From Sorghum bicolor (taxonomy: Eukaryota; Streptophyta; Magnoliopsida; Poales; Poaceae), in the NCBI RefSeq assembly GCF_000003195.3, contig NC_012873.2, positions 43,580,061 to 43,644,060 of the forward strand: DNA of 64,000 nucleotides, read 5' to 3'. The translations under genes and the position numbers were made by a program. How positions within the stretch are numbered: the stretch's first letter is position 1; every line of letters begins with the position of its first letter. Under the pieces are notes generated by a model. The model was not told the origin of the DNA. It saw only the letters and a list, made by a program, of their open reading frames with translations, and did no database searches. This document shows, piece after piece, positions 45,330-57,467 of this stretch.

Positions 45330-48300
45330 ATGGCCATCAACTTTGCCGTTCCCGAGGTCAGTTCATCACCCCACTTCTTGTACTTTTATCATATCCCTGT
45401 TCATCTGCAACTTATCTTACTGAACATTCCTCCTCTTTTTTTTCTTCTTTTTACTCCAAAAACCATTAGGATCTGTCCAATAAAATTGTCATCCCTACCG
45501 ATCAGCCACACCTTCAATGTCTCGGTCCACTAGGGAACCCAGATCCCACCGATCTGATCAACGCAGAAACAAACAGAATCCCCTTCAGAGCCGAGAATTT
45601 TTCTCTAGATCTGTGGAAGGATACCTTTCGTTCCTGGCCCAGTCCTACCGTGGGATGGAAGGATTGGTTTTTGAGGGTCAGCCATTCTAACGAGGTTCAG
45701 TGGGGTGAACGAAAAGTGGACCAATGCATCAGGTTGTCCCTTGCCGATATGCATAGAAATGAGTCTCTGCTGATTGCTGCATCCTATTTCTGGTCAGACA
45801 CACTTAACGCCTTTGTCTTCGGCCATGGCCCTGCTTCCCCCACTCTTGCCAATGTGCTTATGCTCACTGGCTTAGATGTATCCACTGCTGATAGTAGTCA
45901 TATATTTGACACCACCCCTAGTGCCAAGGTGGAAACCCGCTCTATCGGCGGCTGGTCTGGGTACATCCAGAAATACTGTAGAACAGGGCCTGTCAACATA
46001 AAGGAACAAACCACTTTTCTGAACATGTGGTTGGACAAGTTTATGTTCTGCGGTCGATCGGCAGGACCAACCTCTGTCTACCTATCGGTAGCAGAGAGAT
46101 TAGCTAATGGTGGCCGATTTCCCCTCGGCCGATACCTGCTTGGCGCTGCCTACCATCTCCTCCATCAAGTAGCCAGAAAACTCCTGCTCGGTCAGTCCAT
46201 CGGCAACTTAGGGGGCCCCTGGTGGTTCATCAATATGTGGCTCAGTCTCCATATGCACAAGCATCTCGAGTTCAACCTCTTTGCACAACGCTTCCCTAGA
46301 GATATAGCCGAGGATTATGAATTAGATGAAGAAGAATCGGCAACTCGCCCTCCTCTGAACTTCGGCGAGGCTGTCATAGTTCTGCCCGGTACAGGTGGCA
46401 ACGCGGACCAGGTCAGCCGATTCTTTCAGACCTTGTACGAAGGCCTAACCAGAGAACAACGAGCATGGATGCCTTATGAAGATCCAGACACCATGTTTCC
46501 TTTGGTCTTCCATCCATTCAACGATGCTCTCAACAAGGATCACGAGGTGATGATGGTACTGATCACTCCTAGAGCTATACTAGTAAACTTCTTTGGTAGT
46601 GGAAAAGCCTCCAACCAAACCTAGGAATTTTACAACCCATCGGCACTAGCCCGTCAACTAGCTTTCGAGCAGCTGCCGATTGCACTCTGTTATGCCGATG
46701 TGATAAAACCCAGGGAAACCATCACCAGCCTCCTCGAGTGGACCAGGATAGCTCAACTACCCCCGAATGCTGATACCGATGTAGATTTATCAGAGTGGAT
46801 TCCGGCCCTCTTCATTACTCAGGCGTACAAACAGTGGTGGGAAGAATGGAAGGAGCATTTCTTCTGCAAATCGGCTCTTGCGTACCGTGGTATGATCGAT
46901 CCTCAGTACAAAGTCCCCGATAACACTGTAAGTATTTCCAAACCGATGTTTCAATCCTTTTATTTTCATTTTCATCGGTAACTTACTTTCTGTGTTATAT
47001 TTCAAGTCGACGATACACCACCATCGGTCAGTAGGAGTGGCAAGCCGATTGATCTTTTTCCATCAGGTCCAATCTCCTCAATCGGCAGCAATGCTCCCAC
47101 CCTGGCCGCCATAATGCACCGAGGTGTGCGCCTCAAGAAAGTCACCACCAAACGGACAAAGACCTCTCCATCGGTAGCTGCCTCTGCTTTGGCACAAGCC
47201 TTCAAGGTAACCTTCAAATTCTTTTACCGATTCCATTCTCATACCGATTACACTTGCACTCACAACTTCTTATTGTTGTACCAGCACACTGGCGCATCAG
47301 CAAGGACCAGAAGCATAGGTGCCGATGCCCCCCAGTCCAGCCAGGCGAAGAGGAAAGGCTCTAAGAGCACCAGATCACAAGCAAAACGTCAGAAGACAGC
47401 AACACCTCCTCCTCCCCAGTGTCTCCAATTCCAGTGGAATCCTCTCCTTCCTCTCCAGAAGTCCAGATGCAACAAGCACCATCGCCTCCTCAGCCGTAGG
47501 AAGAAGCTCACACCGAAGAACTCCAACCAGAGGTACCTCAGCCAGAAGATACATCGGCTGACATACACGAGCAAACTGCCGATCCAGCAAGTTCAATCAT
47601 AGCATCGATAGTCTCCTCCATCCAGACAAGTACTGCTCCCCCTCAAGGTAACATACCTTTTATGAAATTATTGCCGATGAACCTGCTTCCTCTGTCTTAT
47701 AATTATCTCTATTATTCTTTCAGCTGACATTGTCCCATCGGCAACCCCAGCCGATCAGCCTGCAGTTCCATCGGCATCTTCCAGTCAGAGGCGAGAGATT
47801 GCCCTGAAACAAGTAAGTCACCCAACCTCTATCGGTATTAATTGTCAATACTTGACCATGGAATGACCCACTCTATTTCCTTTTCAGGAACAGGACTCTC
47901 CTGACAGCTTGTTTTCCTTTGCCATCGACATCTCTGAAGATGAAGGTGAGGAGGCAAGCTCTTCTCGAGCAGTTGGAATTACATCAGCACAGATCAGGGC
48001 AAAGCTAGAAGAATTATCAGCCCTCCTTCATCAAGACACAGCTCAATTGGTTGACGACTCCGACCGGGCGAAGGCTTTGTTCAAGACCCTCAGAGGCCAA
48101 ATTCCTGCCGATGCTGAAGAAATCCTCTTCCAAGCCGCACATCTAGAGAGGAGTCAGCTGCAGTACTAGAGAGCTGCCCAACGTCTTGCCGATAGAGCTG
48201 CTCATGCCCAGTTCTCTGAGGAGATGATGAAGGTAAAAATCCTTGCCGATGAGAAACACAAGAGCATCGGCATTCTGACATCCTCAGGAGACGTATTGAA

Positions 48301-48583
48301 GCAAAAGATTTCTGATCTATCGGCGAGAAGATAAGTCCTGTTGGCAGAACTCAAACAGGTGGAAGAAGCTTTGTCCCAAGCCCGTCAAGAAGAAAGCCAA
48401 CTGCCTGAGACAATCAAGCTCCTTGAGCAAGAGCGGAATATCCAAGCCCGCACGACGCTGCAGATGAAGAAGAAGCTGAAGCCAGTGGAAGGCTCTGCCG
48501 ATGATGATGTGAGAGTAATAGAAGAGGCCAACCAGATCCGCCTGCGTGCTATATCGGCAATCCAGGCGCTGTTGAACATGTGA
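45330..48583 (+). pseudogene. Antisense gene of element C: plant mobile domain protein with coiled-coil-like tail
   Basis: Plus strand, opposite to gag-pol. Exons are 45330-45356 (MAINFAVPE), 45470-46927, 47006-47206, 47285-47647, 47724-47812 and 47888-48583, joined by GT..AG introns with matching phases. The exception is the exon 3 acceptor, which reads CAA|G where CAG is expected. Exon 2 encodes a plant mobile domain (PMD, aminotransferase-like) with WKDWFLRV, NESLLIAASYFWSD, GHGPASPTLANVLMLTGLDV and GGPWWFINMWL. Later exons are Ser/Pro/Gln-rich. The last exon is Glu/Gln/Ala-rich and helical. In-frame stops are at 46622 (TAG), 47497 (TAG), 48167 (TAG) and 48332 (TAA), with one frameshift near 47420. 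PMD proteins of the MAIN/MAIL1 type act in transposon silencing and genome stability. The role of transposon-borne copies is unknown. Confidence 0.8.
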
Positions 48584-48741
48584 ACTCTTCATCGGCAACA
48601 TGCCCCACTCTCCTTCTATCCAATCTCCCTAATATTTTGGTCTAGCCGATAGGACTGTTATCGGCACCTTTTAAAACACTGAGACTTACCCCCAGATACA
48701 TTTTGATCCAGCCGATAGGAATGTTATCGGCACTTAAACCT

Positions 48742-49838
48742 TTATGCATCGACCCATATGCTTGGGTAATACTTCTTTAAATATTTGCCATTTAATGCTC
48801 TGGGAAATTCAACTCCTTCAAGAGTTTCTAAAATATAGGCCTTACCAGGAGCCGATCGACTTATCCGAAAGGGACCCTCCCAGTTGGGAGACCACTTCCC
48901 GAATTTTGAACTTTTAGTCCCGATCGGTAAGATTAGTTTCCATACTGAGTCTCCATCGGCAAACTCTTTAGTCTTTACTTTCTTATCATACCATCTGGAA
49001 ACTCTCTTCTTATTCTCTTCTATACTCATCAAAGCCGTTAGCCGATGTCCTGCTAAATCATCTACCTCGTCTGTCATCAAAGTAGCATAATCATCGGCAG
49101 CCAATTGATCTTGAAAAGATAGTCGCCTAGACCCGGTCTTAATTTCCCAAGGTAGCACTACATCATGCCCATACACCAACTGATAAGGTGAAACCTTGGT
49201 CGATCCATGACAAGCCATCCGGTATGACCATAAAGCTTCATTCAACAGCATATGCCACCTCCTAGGATTTTCCTCAATCTTCCGTTTAATAAGCTTGATA
49301 ATTCCTTTGTTAGACGCTTCGGCCTGCCCATTAGCTTGAGCATAATAAGGAGAAGAATTTAATACATTAATTCCCATACCGATTGCAAACTCATCAAACT
49401 CTCCCGATGTGAACATAGTACCCTGATCGGTAGTAATCGTTTGAGGAATTCCAAATCGGTAAATAATATGCTCTTTCACGAAATCAATCATATTGGCCAA
49501 TGTAACTTTTTCTTCAAAGGAATAGCTTCAACCCATTTAGTAAAATAATCGGTGGCAACCAAGATGAATTTATGTCCTTTACTGGATGGCGGATAAATCT
49601 GGCCAATCAAGTCAATAGCCCATCCTCGGAACGGCCAGGGTTTGATGATAGGATTCATGGCCGATGCGGGTGCTCTTTGAATATTGACAAATTTCTGACA
49701 TCCTTGACACCCCTTGAAATATCTAAAGCAGTCTTCAAGTATAGTCGGCCAATAATACCCATTCCTCCTAATCATCCACTTCATCTTGAAGGCCGACTGA
49801 TGTGCTCCACATACTCCTTCATGGATTTCTCCCATCAA
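48742..49838 (-). pseudogene. Element C integrase
   Basis: Minus strand. The HHCC zinc finger is spread over HEGVCGAHQS and CQGCQKF (49800-49690), followed by the catalytic core: Asp in WAIDLIG, Asp in TTDQGTMF and Glu in NGQAEASNKG. A C-terminal domain (GPFRISRSAPGKAYILE) ends in TAG at 48742. A one-base insertion in an A run near 49500 shifts the frame between the first and second catalytic residues. Integrase would join the cDNA to the genome. It is upstream-fused to RT/RNase H through a TGA at 49860-49862. Confidence 0.92.
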
Positions 49839-49859
49839 ATTCTTAGCCTCATCATCACC

Positions 49860-51977
49860 TCAACATCTGAGAAGAATCCCATCAATAGTTCTATAATATA
49901 ATTCATCTTCGAGGAGCACATACTTGGTGGCTTGAAACTGAACCCGTCTCTCAACTTTTTTGGATGGATCCTTTAAATAATCAATGATTTTTTTTCTCCA
50001 ATCATCGGCACTGATTGCCGATATTGCGTTTAACATGGGCTGATATCCTGAGGCATGCTGAGCCAACCGATTGGCCTCTTCATTATGCAATCGAGGAACA
50101 TGCTCTAATCGGAAATTCTTGAATTCTTTTAACAGTTGCATGCTCCTTTCGTAATAAGTTATGAGGACTTCACTTCGGCATTCATAGCTTCCGGCCAATT
50201 GATTTATAACCAGCATAGAATCCCCAAAGACTTCAACAGCATCAGCATGAATTTCCCTTAGCAATTCCAACCCCTTTATCAAAGCTTGATACTCAGCTTG
50301 ATTATTTGTTGACGTGGCAACAATCGGCAAGGAAAACTCGTACTTCCTTCCCCGAGGGGAAATTAACACTATGCCGATTCCTGCCCCCCGGTCACATGTG
50401 GATCCATCAAAGAAGAGCGTCCAAGGTACAATTTCCAAAACCTCCACTGTACCGTAATGCTGAGTTACAAAATCGGCCATAATCTGTCCCTTAACCGCCT
50501 TAGCCGATTCATAGCACAAGTCGAACTCCGATAGTGCCAAAATCCACTTACTGATCCTACCATTCATAATCGGCATAGACAGCATATATCGGACCACGTC
50601 ATCTTTGCATATGACAGTGCATTCAGCCGATAACAAATAGTGTCTCAACTTAATACATGAGAAATAAAGACACAAACATAACTTTTCAATGGCCGAATAC
50701 CAGGTCTCAGCATCAATCAACCTTCTGCTTAAATAGTAAATCACACGTTCTTTTCCTTCAAATTCTTGAATTAAAGCCGAACCGATGACCATCCTATCGG
50801 TAGACAAATACAATATGAAGGGCTTCCCTTGCTGAGGTGGAATCAGAACTGGAGGATTTACCAAGTAATTCTTGATTTCATCTAAAGCCAATTGTTGCTC
50901 CTTCCCCCAAAGAAACTCTAGATCGGCTTTCAACTTAAGTAAAGGACTGAAAGCACGAATCTTACCAGATAAATTAGATATAAACCTTCTGATAAAATTT
51001 ACCTTGCCGATCAAGGATTGGAGCTCAGTCTTGTTGGTAGGAGCAACTATTTTATTGATAGCATCAATGGATCTCCGACTAATTTCAATCCCCCTTTGAT
51101 GCACCATGAAGCCAAGAAATTGTCCTACCAATACACCAAATGCACACTTATTGGGGTTCATCTTCAAACCATGCTTCCTTGTGCATTCTAACACCTTCCG
51201 CAAATCGGCGAGATGCTTTGCGAAGTCTCCAGACTTAACCACCACATCATCAATATAAATTTCCACCAGCTTGCCGATGAACTCATGAAATATAAAATTC
51301 ATAGCCCTCTGATAGGTAGCACCAACATTTTTCAAGCCAAAGGTCATGACTATCCATTCAAACAACCCAACATGACTAGGACATCTAAATGCAGTCTTTC
51401 GAATATCTTCTTCAGCCATGAATACTTGATTGTATCTTGCATTACCATCCATAAAGCTGATGATCTGATGCCCAGCCGCAGCATCAACTAGTAGATCGGC
51501 AACCGGCATTGGATAGCCATCCATCGGCGTAGCTTTATTGAGATTCCTAAAATCAATGCAAACCCGAAGCTTCCCATTTTTCTTATAGACTGGAACCACA
51601 TTGGAAATCCACTCGGTATACCGACACTACCGAATAAATTTAGCTTCAATAAGTTTGGTTATTTCGGCCTTGATATCATGAAGAATATTAGGGTTACATC
51701 GGCGAGCTGGCTGTTGATGTGGCCGAAATCTAGATTTGATAGGCAACCGATGTTCAACAATTGATCGGTCTAAACCAGGCATCTCAGTATAATCCCAAGC
51801 AAAGCAATCTTTATATTCTTTTAACAAATCGGTCAGCTCTTGCTTACACTCGGAATTTAACTTAACAATAATAAAAGTAGGTCTAGGCTTATCACCACTA
51901 CCAATATCTACTTCTACTAAATCATCGGCCGATGTGAATCCCTGGCCTAGTTTTCCATCATCGGCGAACCTATCCAT
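49860..51977 (-). pseudogene. Element C reverse transcriptase with two RNase H domains
   Basis: Minus strand. The RT segment includes VPVYKKNGKLRVCIDFRNLN, a YIDDVVVKS active site (near 51260) and FLGFMVHQRGIEI. A degenerate gypsy-type RNase H follows (FILYLSTDRMVIGSALIQEF ... YYLSRRLIDAET). Then comes a second, archaeal-like RNase H with the acidic residues in FFDGSTCDRGAG, NNQAEYQALIKG and VFGDSMLV, and a tail HNEEANRLAQHASGY. Two RNase H domains are characteristic of Tat elements. An in-frame TAG at 51627-51629 separates the N-terminal piece (DELRKEYKD-type, 51977-51630) from RT, and a TGA at 49860 separates it from integrase. Pol is in a different frame from gag-protease. Confidence 0.92.
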
Positions 51978-54900
51978 TAAAAACCTTCATCAGAACCGAC
52001 TGCTTGGATCGGTGGAATTTCATAATCGACAACTCTGAGAAAATCCTTTTCCCAAATTTCTCCTGAAATACACCTAGTCCTTTCATAGGTGTCTGCTTCT
52101 GCCGATGCAATGACATATGAAGAGTCTCCCGGGACAATCTCAATCTTGTCACCTACCCACTGAACCAAGCATTGGTGCATTGTAGACGGGATACAACAAT
52201 TGGTATGAATCCAATCTCTCCCCAACAATAGATTGTAAGCACCTTTGCCACTGATTACGAAGAAGGTTCTCGGCAAGGTTTTACTGCCTATGGTCAACTC
52301 AACGCATATTGCCCCCTTAACCGGAGACACGTTGCCCTCGAAGTCCTTTAGCATCATATCGGTCTTGGTCAAATCCTGATCTCCTTTTCCAAGCTTCCGA
52401 TACACTGCATATGGCATGATATTGATAGCAGCTCCACCATCAATTAGAATCTTGGTCATCGGCTGACCATCCACTCTCCCTTTGACAAACAGAGCTTTAA
52501 GATATTGCCTTTCATCATCGGCAGGCTTTTCAAAGATAGCTGTCATCGGATCCAGAGCCAACTGAGCTATTTGGTCGGAAAACTCCAACTCATCATCACT
52601 GGACGGCGCAAGGAACTCCATCGGCAGCATAAATACCATGTTGACATCTGCCGATAGACCTTTCCCCTTAGGATCTGATTGTTGCTGATCCCCAGACTGG
52701 CCAGAGTTCTTGCCCTTGCTTAACTCTTCTCGTCTCTCACGCTGTAGCCTCCTTTTCTGTGTCCTAGTCAACCCCTCTAGACACCATGGAGGGAGTTGTT
52801 GCTGCCTTACCGATGGACGATGATGTTCCCTTGACTCCATCCGATAAGTATTAGCATCCCTGCAAAATATGAACTCATCGGGAACTCGTGCATTAGCCAT
52901 CTCCTCAAGTTCTTCTTGGTTCCTGGGAAAATACTCCACACGGTCACCAAGCCTGTCATGCACGCTGAGCCAGCCCCCCAGCCGATCATGAACCGATGCT
53001 CTTCCCCGAATCGGCCCATCAAACCGGCGGTTATTGTTCTGATACTGCCGATTTGATCTGTCATACCGATCATAACCATTGCATTCCGGGCAGTCTCTGA
53101 TAGTAGGAAGCTTTATATTTTCCTCCCAGCAATGAATGAAGAACGGACAATTCCAGTGATCTCTATGCCGATTCCACTCCTCTCAGTGTCTTTCTTCTTC
53201 CCGATGATATTCTTCTTGCTGGCGCCGATATCGATCCTCACGTTGCTGCCAAGTCTCCCGAGGCCTTCTATGAGTTATCACAATACCAGATTGGGGAGGT
53301 CTTCCTGAATTAGTTCCCTCCTGGACCAAGCCTTTTCCTTTTGCATCGGCAGTAGTGATCTGATGCTGAGGGTCTACCGATGCACTTCTTTCAGCTGCTT
53401 CCGATGTTAAGACCGTGGCCTTTCCCTTAGCATCCAGCATATTTGTTGGGAAAGGATGTTGATCAATCTTCATCGGCTTCTGGGTCTTGGAGCTGTCAAA
53501 TTTGATCCTTCCAGATTCTATAGCCGATTGCAGCTGTTGTCTGAAAACTTTGCATTCATTAGTACTGTGAGAAGTTGCATTGTGCCATTTACAGTATTTC
53601 ATCTTCTTCAATTCCTCAGCCGATGGGATTACATGATTGGGTGACAATTTGATTTGACCTTCTTGAAGTAGAAAGTCAAATATCCTATCGGCCTTGGTGA
53701 AATCAAATGCAAACTTCTCTAGCTCTTTGTGCCCAAAAGGGCAAGACATCAGCTTCTTATTCTTTACCCACTCTGCCAAGCCGATGACTGGTTCCTCATC
53801 AGAGTCCGAGTTTGCTGCTTCATCGACAAATGACACCTTTTTATTCCATGCTCTCTTGGGTTCAAAAGGCTTGATATCTTGATCAGAGATTCTCTGCACC
53901 AAATGACTTAAGCTTTCAAACTCCTGAGAAGCATACTTATCCCTGATATGTGGCAGCATATCCTGGAAAGCCGAATCGGCTAGCTGCCGATCATCCAGAA
54001 CCAGACTACAGCATTTGTTCTTGACTTCCCGTATTCTCTGCACAAAACTTTCAACCGATTCATCATTACGTTGCCTCAACTTGACCAAATCGGTGATCTT
54101 CTTCTCATGGACTCTAGAAAAGAAGTATTTATGGAATTGCTTCTCTAGATCGGCCCAAGTAATCACTGAGTTAGGAGGTAATGATATAAACCAAGTGAAA
54201 GCCGATCCAGACAACGATGACGAGAACAAGCGAACCCTTAACTCGTCTTTGTTAGCGGCTTCTCCACACTAAATGATGAACCTATTGACATGCTCCGTGG
54301 TCGATGTATCATCCTGTCCAGAAAACTTAGTAAAATCCGGCACTTTGTACCGATTTGGAAGCGGGATCAAATCATATGCAGGAGGATACGGTGTCCGATA
54401 AGAGTAAGTGTTGACTTTGGGTTTTATCCCAAATTGGTCTCTCATTACTTCAGCAATCTTATCGGCCCAATAAGCATCGGCATCTTGCCGATGAGGCGGT
54501 TGTGGATCTGGCACCTGCTGGTAAGCTTCCACGTGTCTGTGCGGTGCACGATCTGCATGGAACACTGGGTTAATCATCTGGCCACCAATTTGATGACCGC
54601 CGATCTATTGACCACCAAACTGCTGCCCACCGATCTGCTGACCACCAATCTGCTGGCCGAGATTCATCGGCTGGTTGACCAATCCTTGGTTCTGAAACCT
54701 AGGGTAGATCTGGCCTTGTTGAAAACTTGCAACCTGATGATTCTGTTGAGACATCTGTGGAAAGACTTGCTGCCCAGACCATCCACTATTAGCATTCATC
54801 GGCATAGGTCCTGCCGATGACTGGAAATTGGGCATCATCATTGAGTTGACATACCCTTGCTGAGCCATCAACCTCTGCTGCATCGGCATTGAATCTGCCG

Positions 54901-55645
54901 ATGCATTAGGCATCTAGAACGTTGGAGCTTGAGAGTTCCCAGTATAAGGCCTGGCAGTAGTAGTTGTAGTATACTGGGGACTCTGATTCATCGGCATATT
55001 TGGAGGTGCCGATGCCATAGGAGCCTTGCCTCTCATATCAGCCGCTTGAGATGTGCCATGTGTCTTCAACGAGTATTCTGGGGGCATACCAAAACCCCAC
55101 CAATTAGGAGGAACAGATCCCGACATTGCTGATACCAACAGATCTGTAGTAAGCTTGATCGACTCATCTGATGTCGATGGATTGGACGGCATCGGCATGG
55201 ACTGCGCATTAGAGACTCCTAGCGTGCTTGGAGGAACAATAGTTTTTGTGCCTGTAGCGGCCGATGGAGCCGTAACCACTGGCGATCCTGGCTGATGATA
55301 GACAGGGCCCACATAATTCGGTGGCAATTGTCCTTCTTTGAAAGTTCTAGCCACGGCATTGAAAACCGTATTGGACAGCACGCCAGCTTGGTTGATCAAG
55401 GCACGGTTGATGGCACTATCGACCATGTCTTGAAGTTTACCAGGATTGGCTTTAAAAGTAACCTACCGAGGAGCCGGCAGTGCTTGCTTCTGGATCACCT
55501 CGCCACTCCTGTTTATGTTGAAGGCCTTGAGACATTGTTGCTTGTCATCCTCCATAGCCTTCGCAATAGCTTGCTTCTGCTCATCTTTGAGGCTAGCTTC
55601 CGTCACGGGGATAACATTCTCCAAGTCGAACTCGGTAGTCGACAT
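51977..55645 (-). pseudogene. Element C gag-protease, one frame with five in-frame stops
   Basis: Starting at ATG 55645 (MSTTEFDLENVIPVTEASLK), a single frame runs about 1223 codons to a TAA at 51977. It is interrupted at 55463 (TAG), 54914 (TAG), 54605 (TAG), 54269 (TAG) and 53183 (TGA), with no frameshift. The N-terminal third is Gln/Met/Pro-rich with a short repeat (IGGQQ). The gag core has CGEAANKDELRVRLFSSSL and FTWFISLPPNSVITWADLE (54270-54120), then a CxxH-type motif CKWHNATSHSTNEC (near 53570) and a further Cys/His cluster (53150-53075). The protease has ILIDGGAAINIMPY (near 52430) and LLLGRDWIH (near 52220), the Asp-Gly-Gly form common in plant Tat elements. Confidence 0.9.
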
Positions 55646-55667
55646 GTTGATCTTGATCTTGAATCTG

Positions 55668-55685
55668 GTCCCACTGGGCGTGCCA
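55668..55685 (-). promoter_or_regulatory. Primer binding site of element C
   Basis: The minus strand reads TGGCACGCCCAGTGGGAC, seven bases inside the 5' LTR. The position and the TGG start fit a tRNA primer. I cannot name the tRNA with certainty. Confidence 0.7.
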
Positions 55686-55692
55686 AAAGATG

Positions 55693-56402
55693 TGTTGATG
55701 CAAAAGCTGGATCTGCAAACACAAAGGGCTAATACCCGATTTCAAACGTTAAGGCGTGCCAGCCAATTTGACCTTACTATCGGCAAAGGTGATAATTCGA
55801 ATACTTTGGTCCCGACAACAGCGATGCGCCCGGATGCCACGGCCAAGAGGTATTCACGCGGAACTTGAGAATACGCCGAGCTTAAGTTGACGAACTCCTA
55901 AGAACTCGTAATGAAAAAAGAAAATATGACGAAGTCGTCGAAAAAGTAGATGTTGGAATATGAGTAAAAACTTGTGTTTGATTGATTGATAGATGATCTC
56001 GATTACAAAGCCCTAGGGTCTACTTTTATACCCTGCTCAAAGAGCTACAATCAGACACGACTAGAACTCGAATTCTAAATTAAACAGAATCCGTATACAA
56101 AACAATTTAAACAACTAAGGAAAATATTAAAACTATCCTTCCGTGACAAACTAGGACACCACCACAGGCCAATCGGCAACCTTCAGCTTCTTCTTCCGGA
56201 TCATCGGCAGCCCCTTCATCGTAGCCATCGGCACAGGTTAATGCTGACCATCATCACCACCCATGGACTTAGTCACATTCAGCTGTCCCTTCATCGGCAA
56301 CCACCCTCATCGGCAACTCTCGTGCAGACCAGTTACTGCTGCCCTATCTTGCCGATCTACATTCTACCGATCCTGGCTACGTGTCCAAAAACGGTGTCAA
56401 CA
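55693..56402 (-). repeat. 5' LTR of element C
   Basis: Nearly identical to 43954-44666. Differences include a 4-base GATT unit lost from the GATTGATT run and scattered C/T changes. The target duplication CAATC follows. Confidence 0.96.
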
Positions 56403-56407
56403 CAATC

Positions 56408-57467
56408 AGTAGTAGAAATATCATATTATTGGATTCAATTTTAAACAGACATCTTCCCCAGGCTGCATGAAAAATCTTCATAGCAGGAAGAAAGGAAAGC
56501 GAATGAAGTAACTCGATGAAACTATAGACCACACAAGTTCAAGTCCACTAAATCAAGTTTTATTTTTGAAGTGCAGTGTAATTGGACTTCTGAATCCACT
56601 ACTCCTGAAAATCAGATTTTTTTTATAGAAAAAATCTATGAACTGTTATTGCTTGTGCCACTGCATTAGTTAGACATTACTCTTTCAACTTTAGAGTTCA
56701 GACCTACTGATTTTCTAAACCAGAATAGCATGGAAATAACTAATGCATATATACTTGGGGTAAAAATATTGTACTAGAGCAGCAGACAAAACAAGATTAT
56801 GTTGACTCACAATTCAGAGATCTTGATATTTTACATAAACAACAAAGATACATCTATGGATTCTATGAAACTTCAGGAGTAAACCCGTGTAATGTTAAAA
56901 GGATTTTCATTGACGATACATGTAGATCTGATGCTCACTAATATGCCAATTTCAGAAAGTTGGACAATATGGCCAATTATCCAGAACATGTCTGCCACTG
57001 CTCTATTGCAAAGCTGGATCTAAGGCCATGGCTGCCACTTCTCCTATTCACAATCAAATTGTGAATTTATTGCTTACCATTCCATGGATTAAACATTCAG
57101 TGGACCAGTGATTAAGTAGAGGCTAGTTTTTTAATTGCTTTTTATATGTTTGAGAATGCACTACTCCTCTGTCCATACAGACATGATTATGAAAGAAGTT
57201 CAGTTATCAGCTTTGATTTAAGAAACATCTGGATTTTTTTTCTCAAATTTTGCAAGAATTCATTTATGGGCACGTAAACTGAATTATCAACGCTGTGATC
57301 ATCCATCAATCAATATCGCAAAATAATGATCACAACAAGACAATCATCCAAAGATCAAAAGAAACAAACCTTTGAATAACAGGTTCAATCATTTCACCAT
57401 ATATATGCAAGTTCTAGGTTATCACAAATAGTTAGTTTCCATCATTTCACCACATATATTCAATACA
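56408..57467. other. AT-rich region downstream of the PIF/Harbinger gene
   Basis: Contiguous with 43948 before element C inserted. I found no exon with a recognisable motif. It may be the 3' non-coding part of the Harbinger-like element. Confidence 0.4.

Larger units (their letters stand above)
43954..56402 (-). mobile_element. Element C: full-length Tat-lineage Ty3/gypsy retrotransposon, TSD CAATC
   Basis: The LTRs are 43954-44666 and 55693-56402. The 5-bp flanks are CAATC at 43949-43953 and 56403-56407. The element reads on the minus strand: 5' LTR, primer site, gag, protease, RT, two RNase H domains and integrase, then a long region with an antisense plus-strand gene, a polypurine tract and the 3' LTR. 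The dual RNase H and the antisense gene before the 3' LTR mark the Tat lineage. The LTR pair differs by about ten substitutions and two small indels in 710 bases, so insertion is recent. All major domains are recognisable, but stops interrupt both gene sets. Confidence 0.96.
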
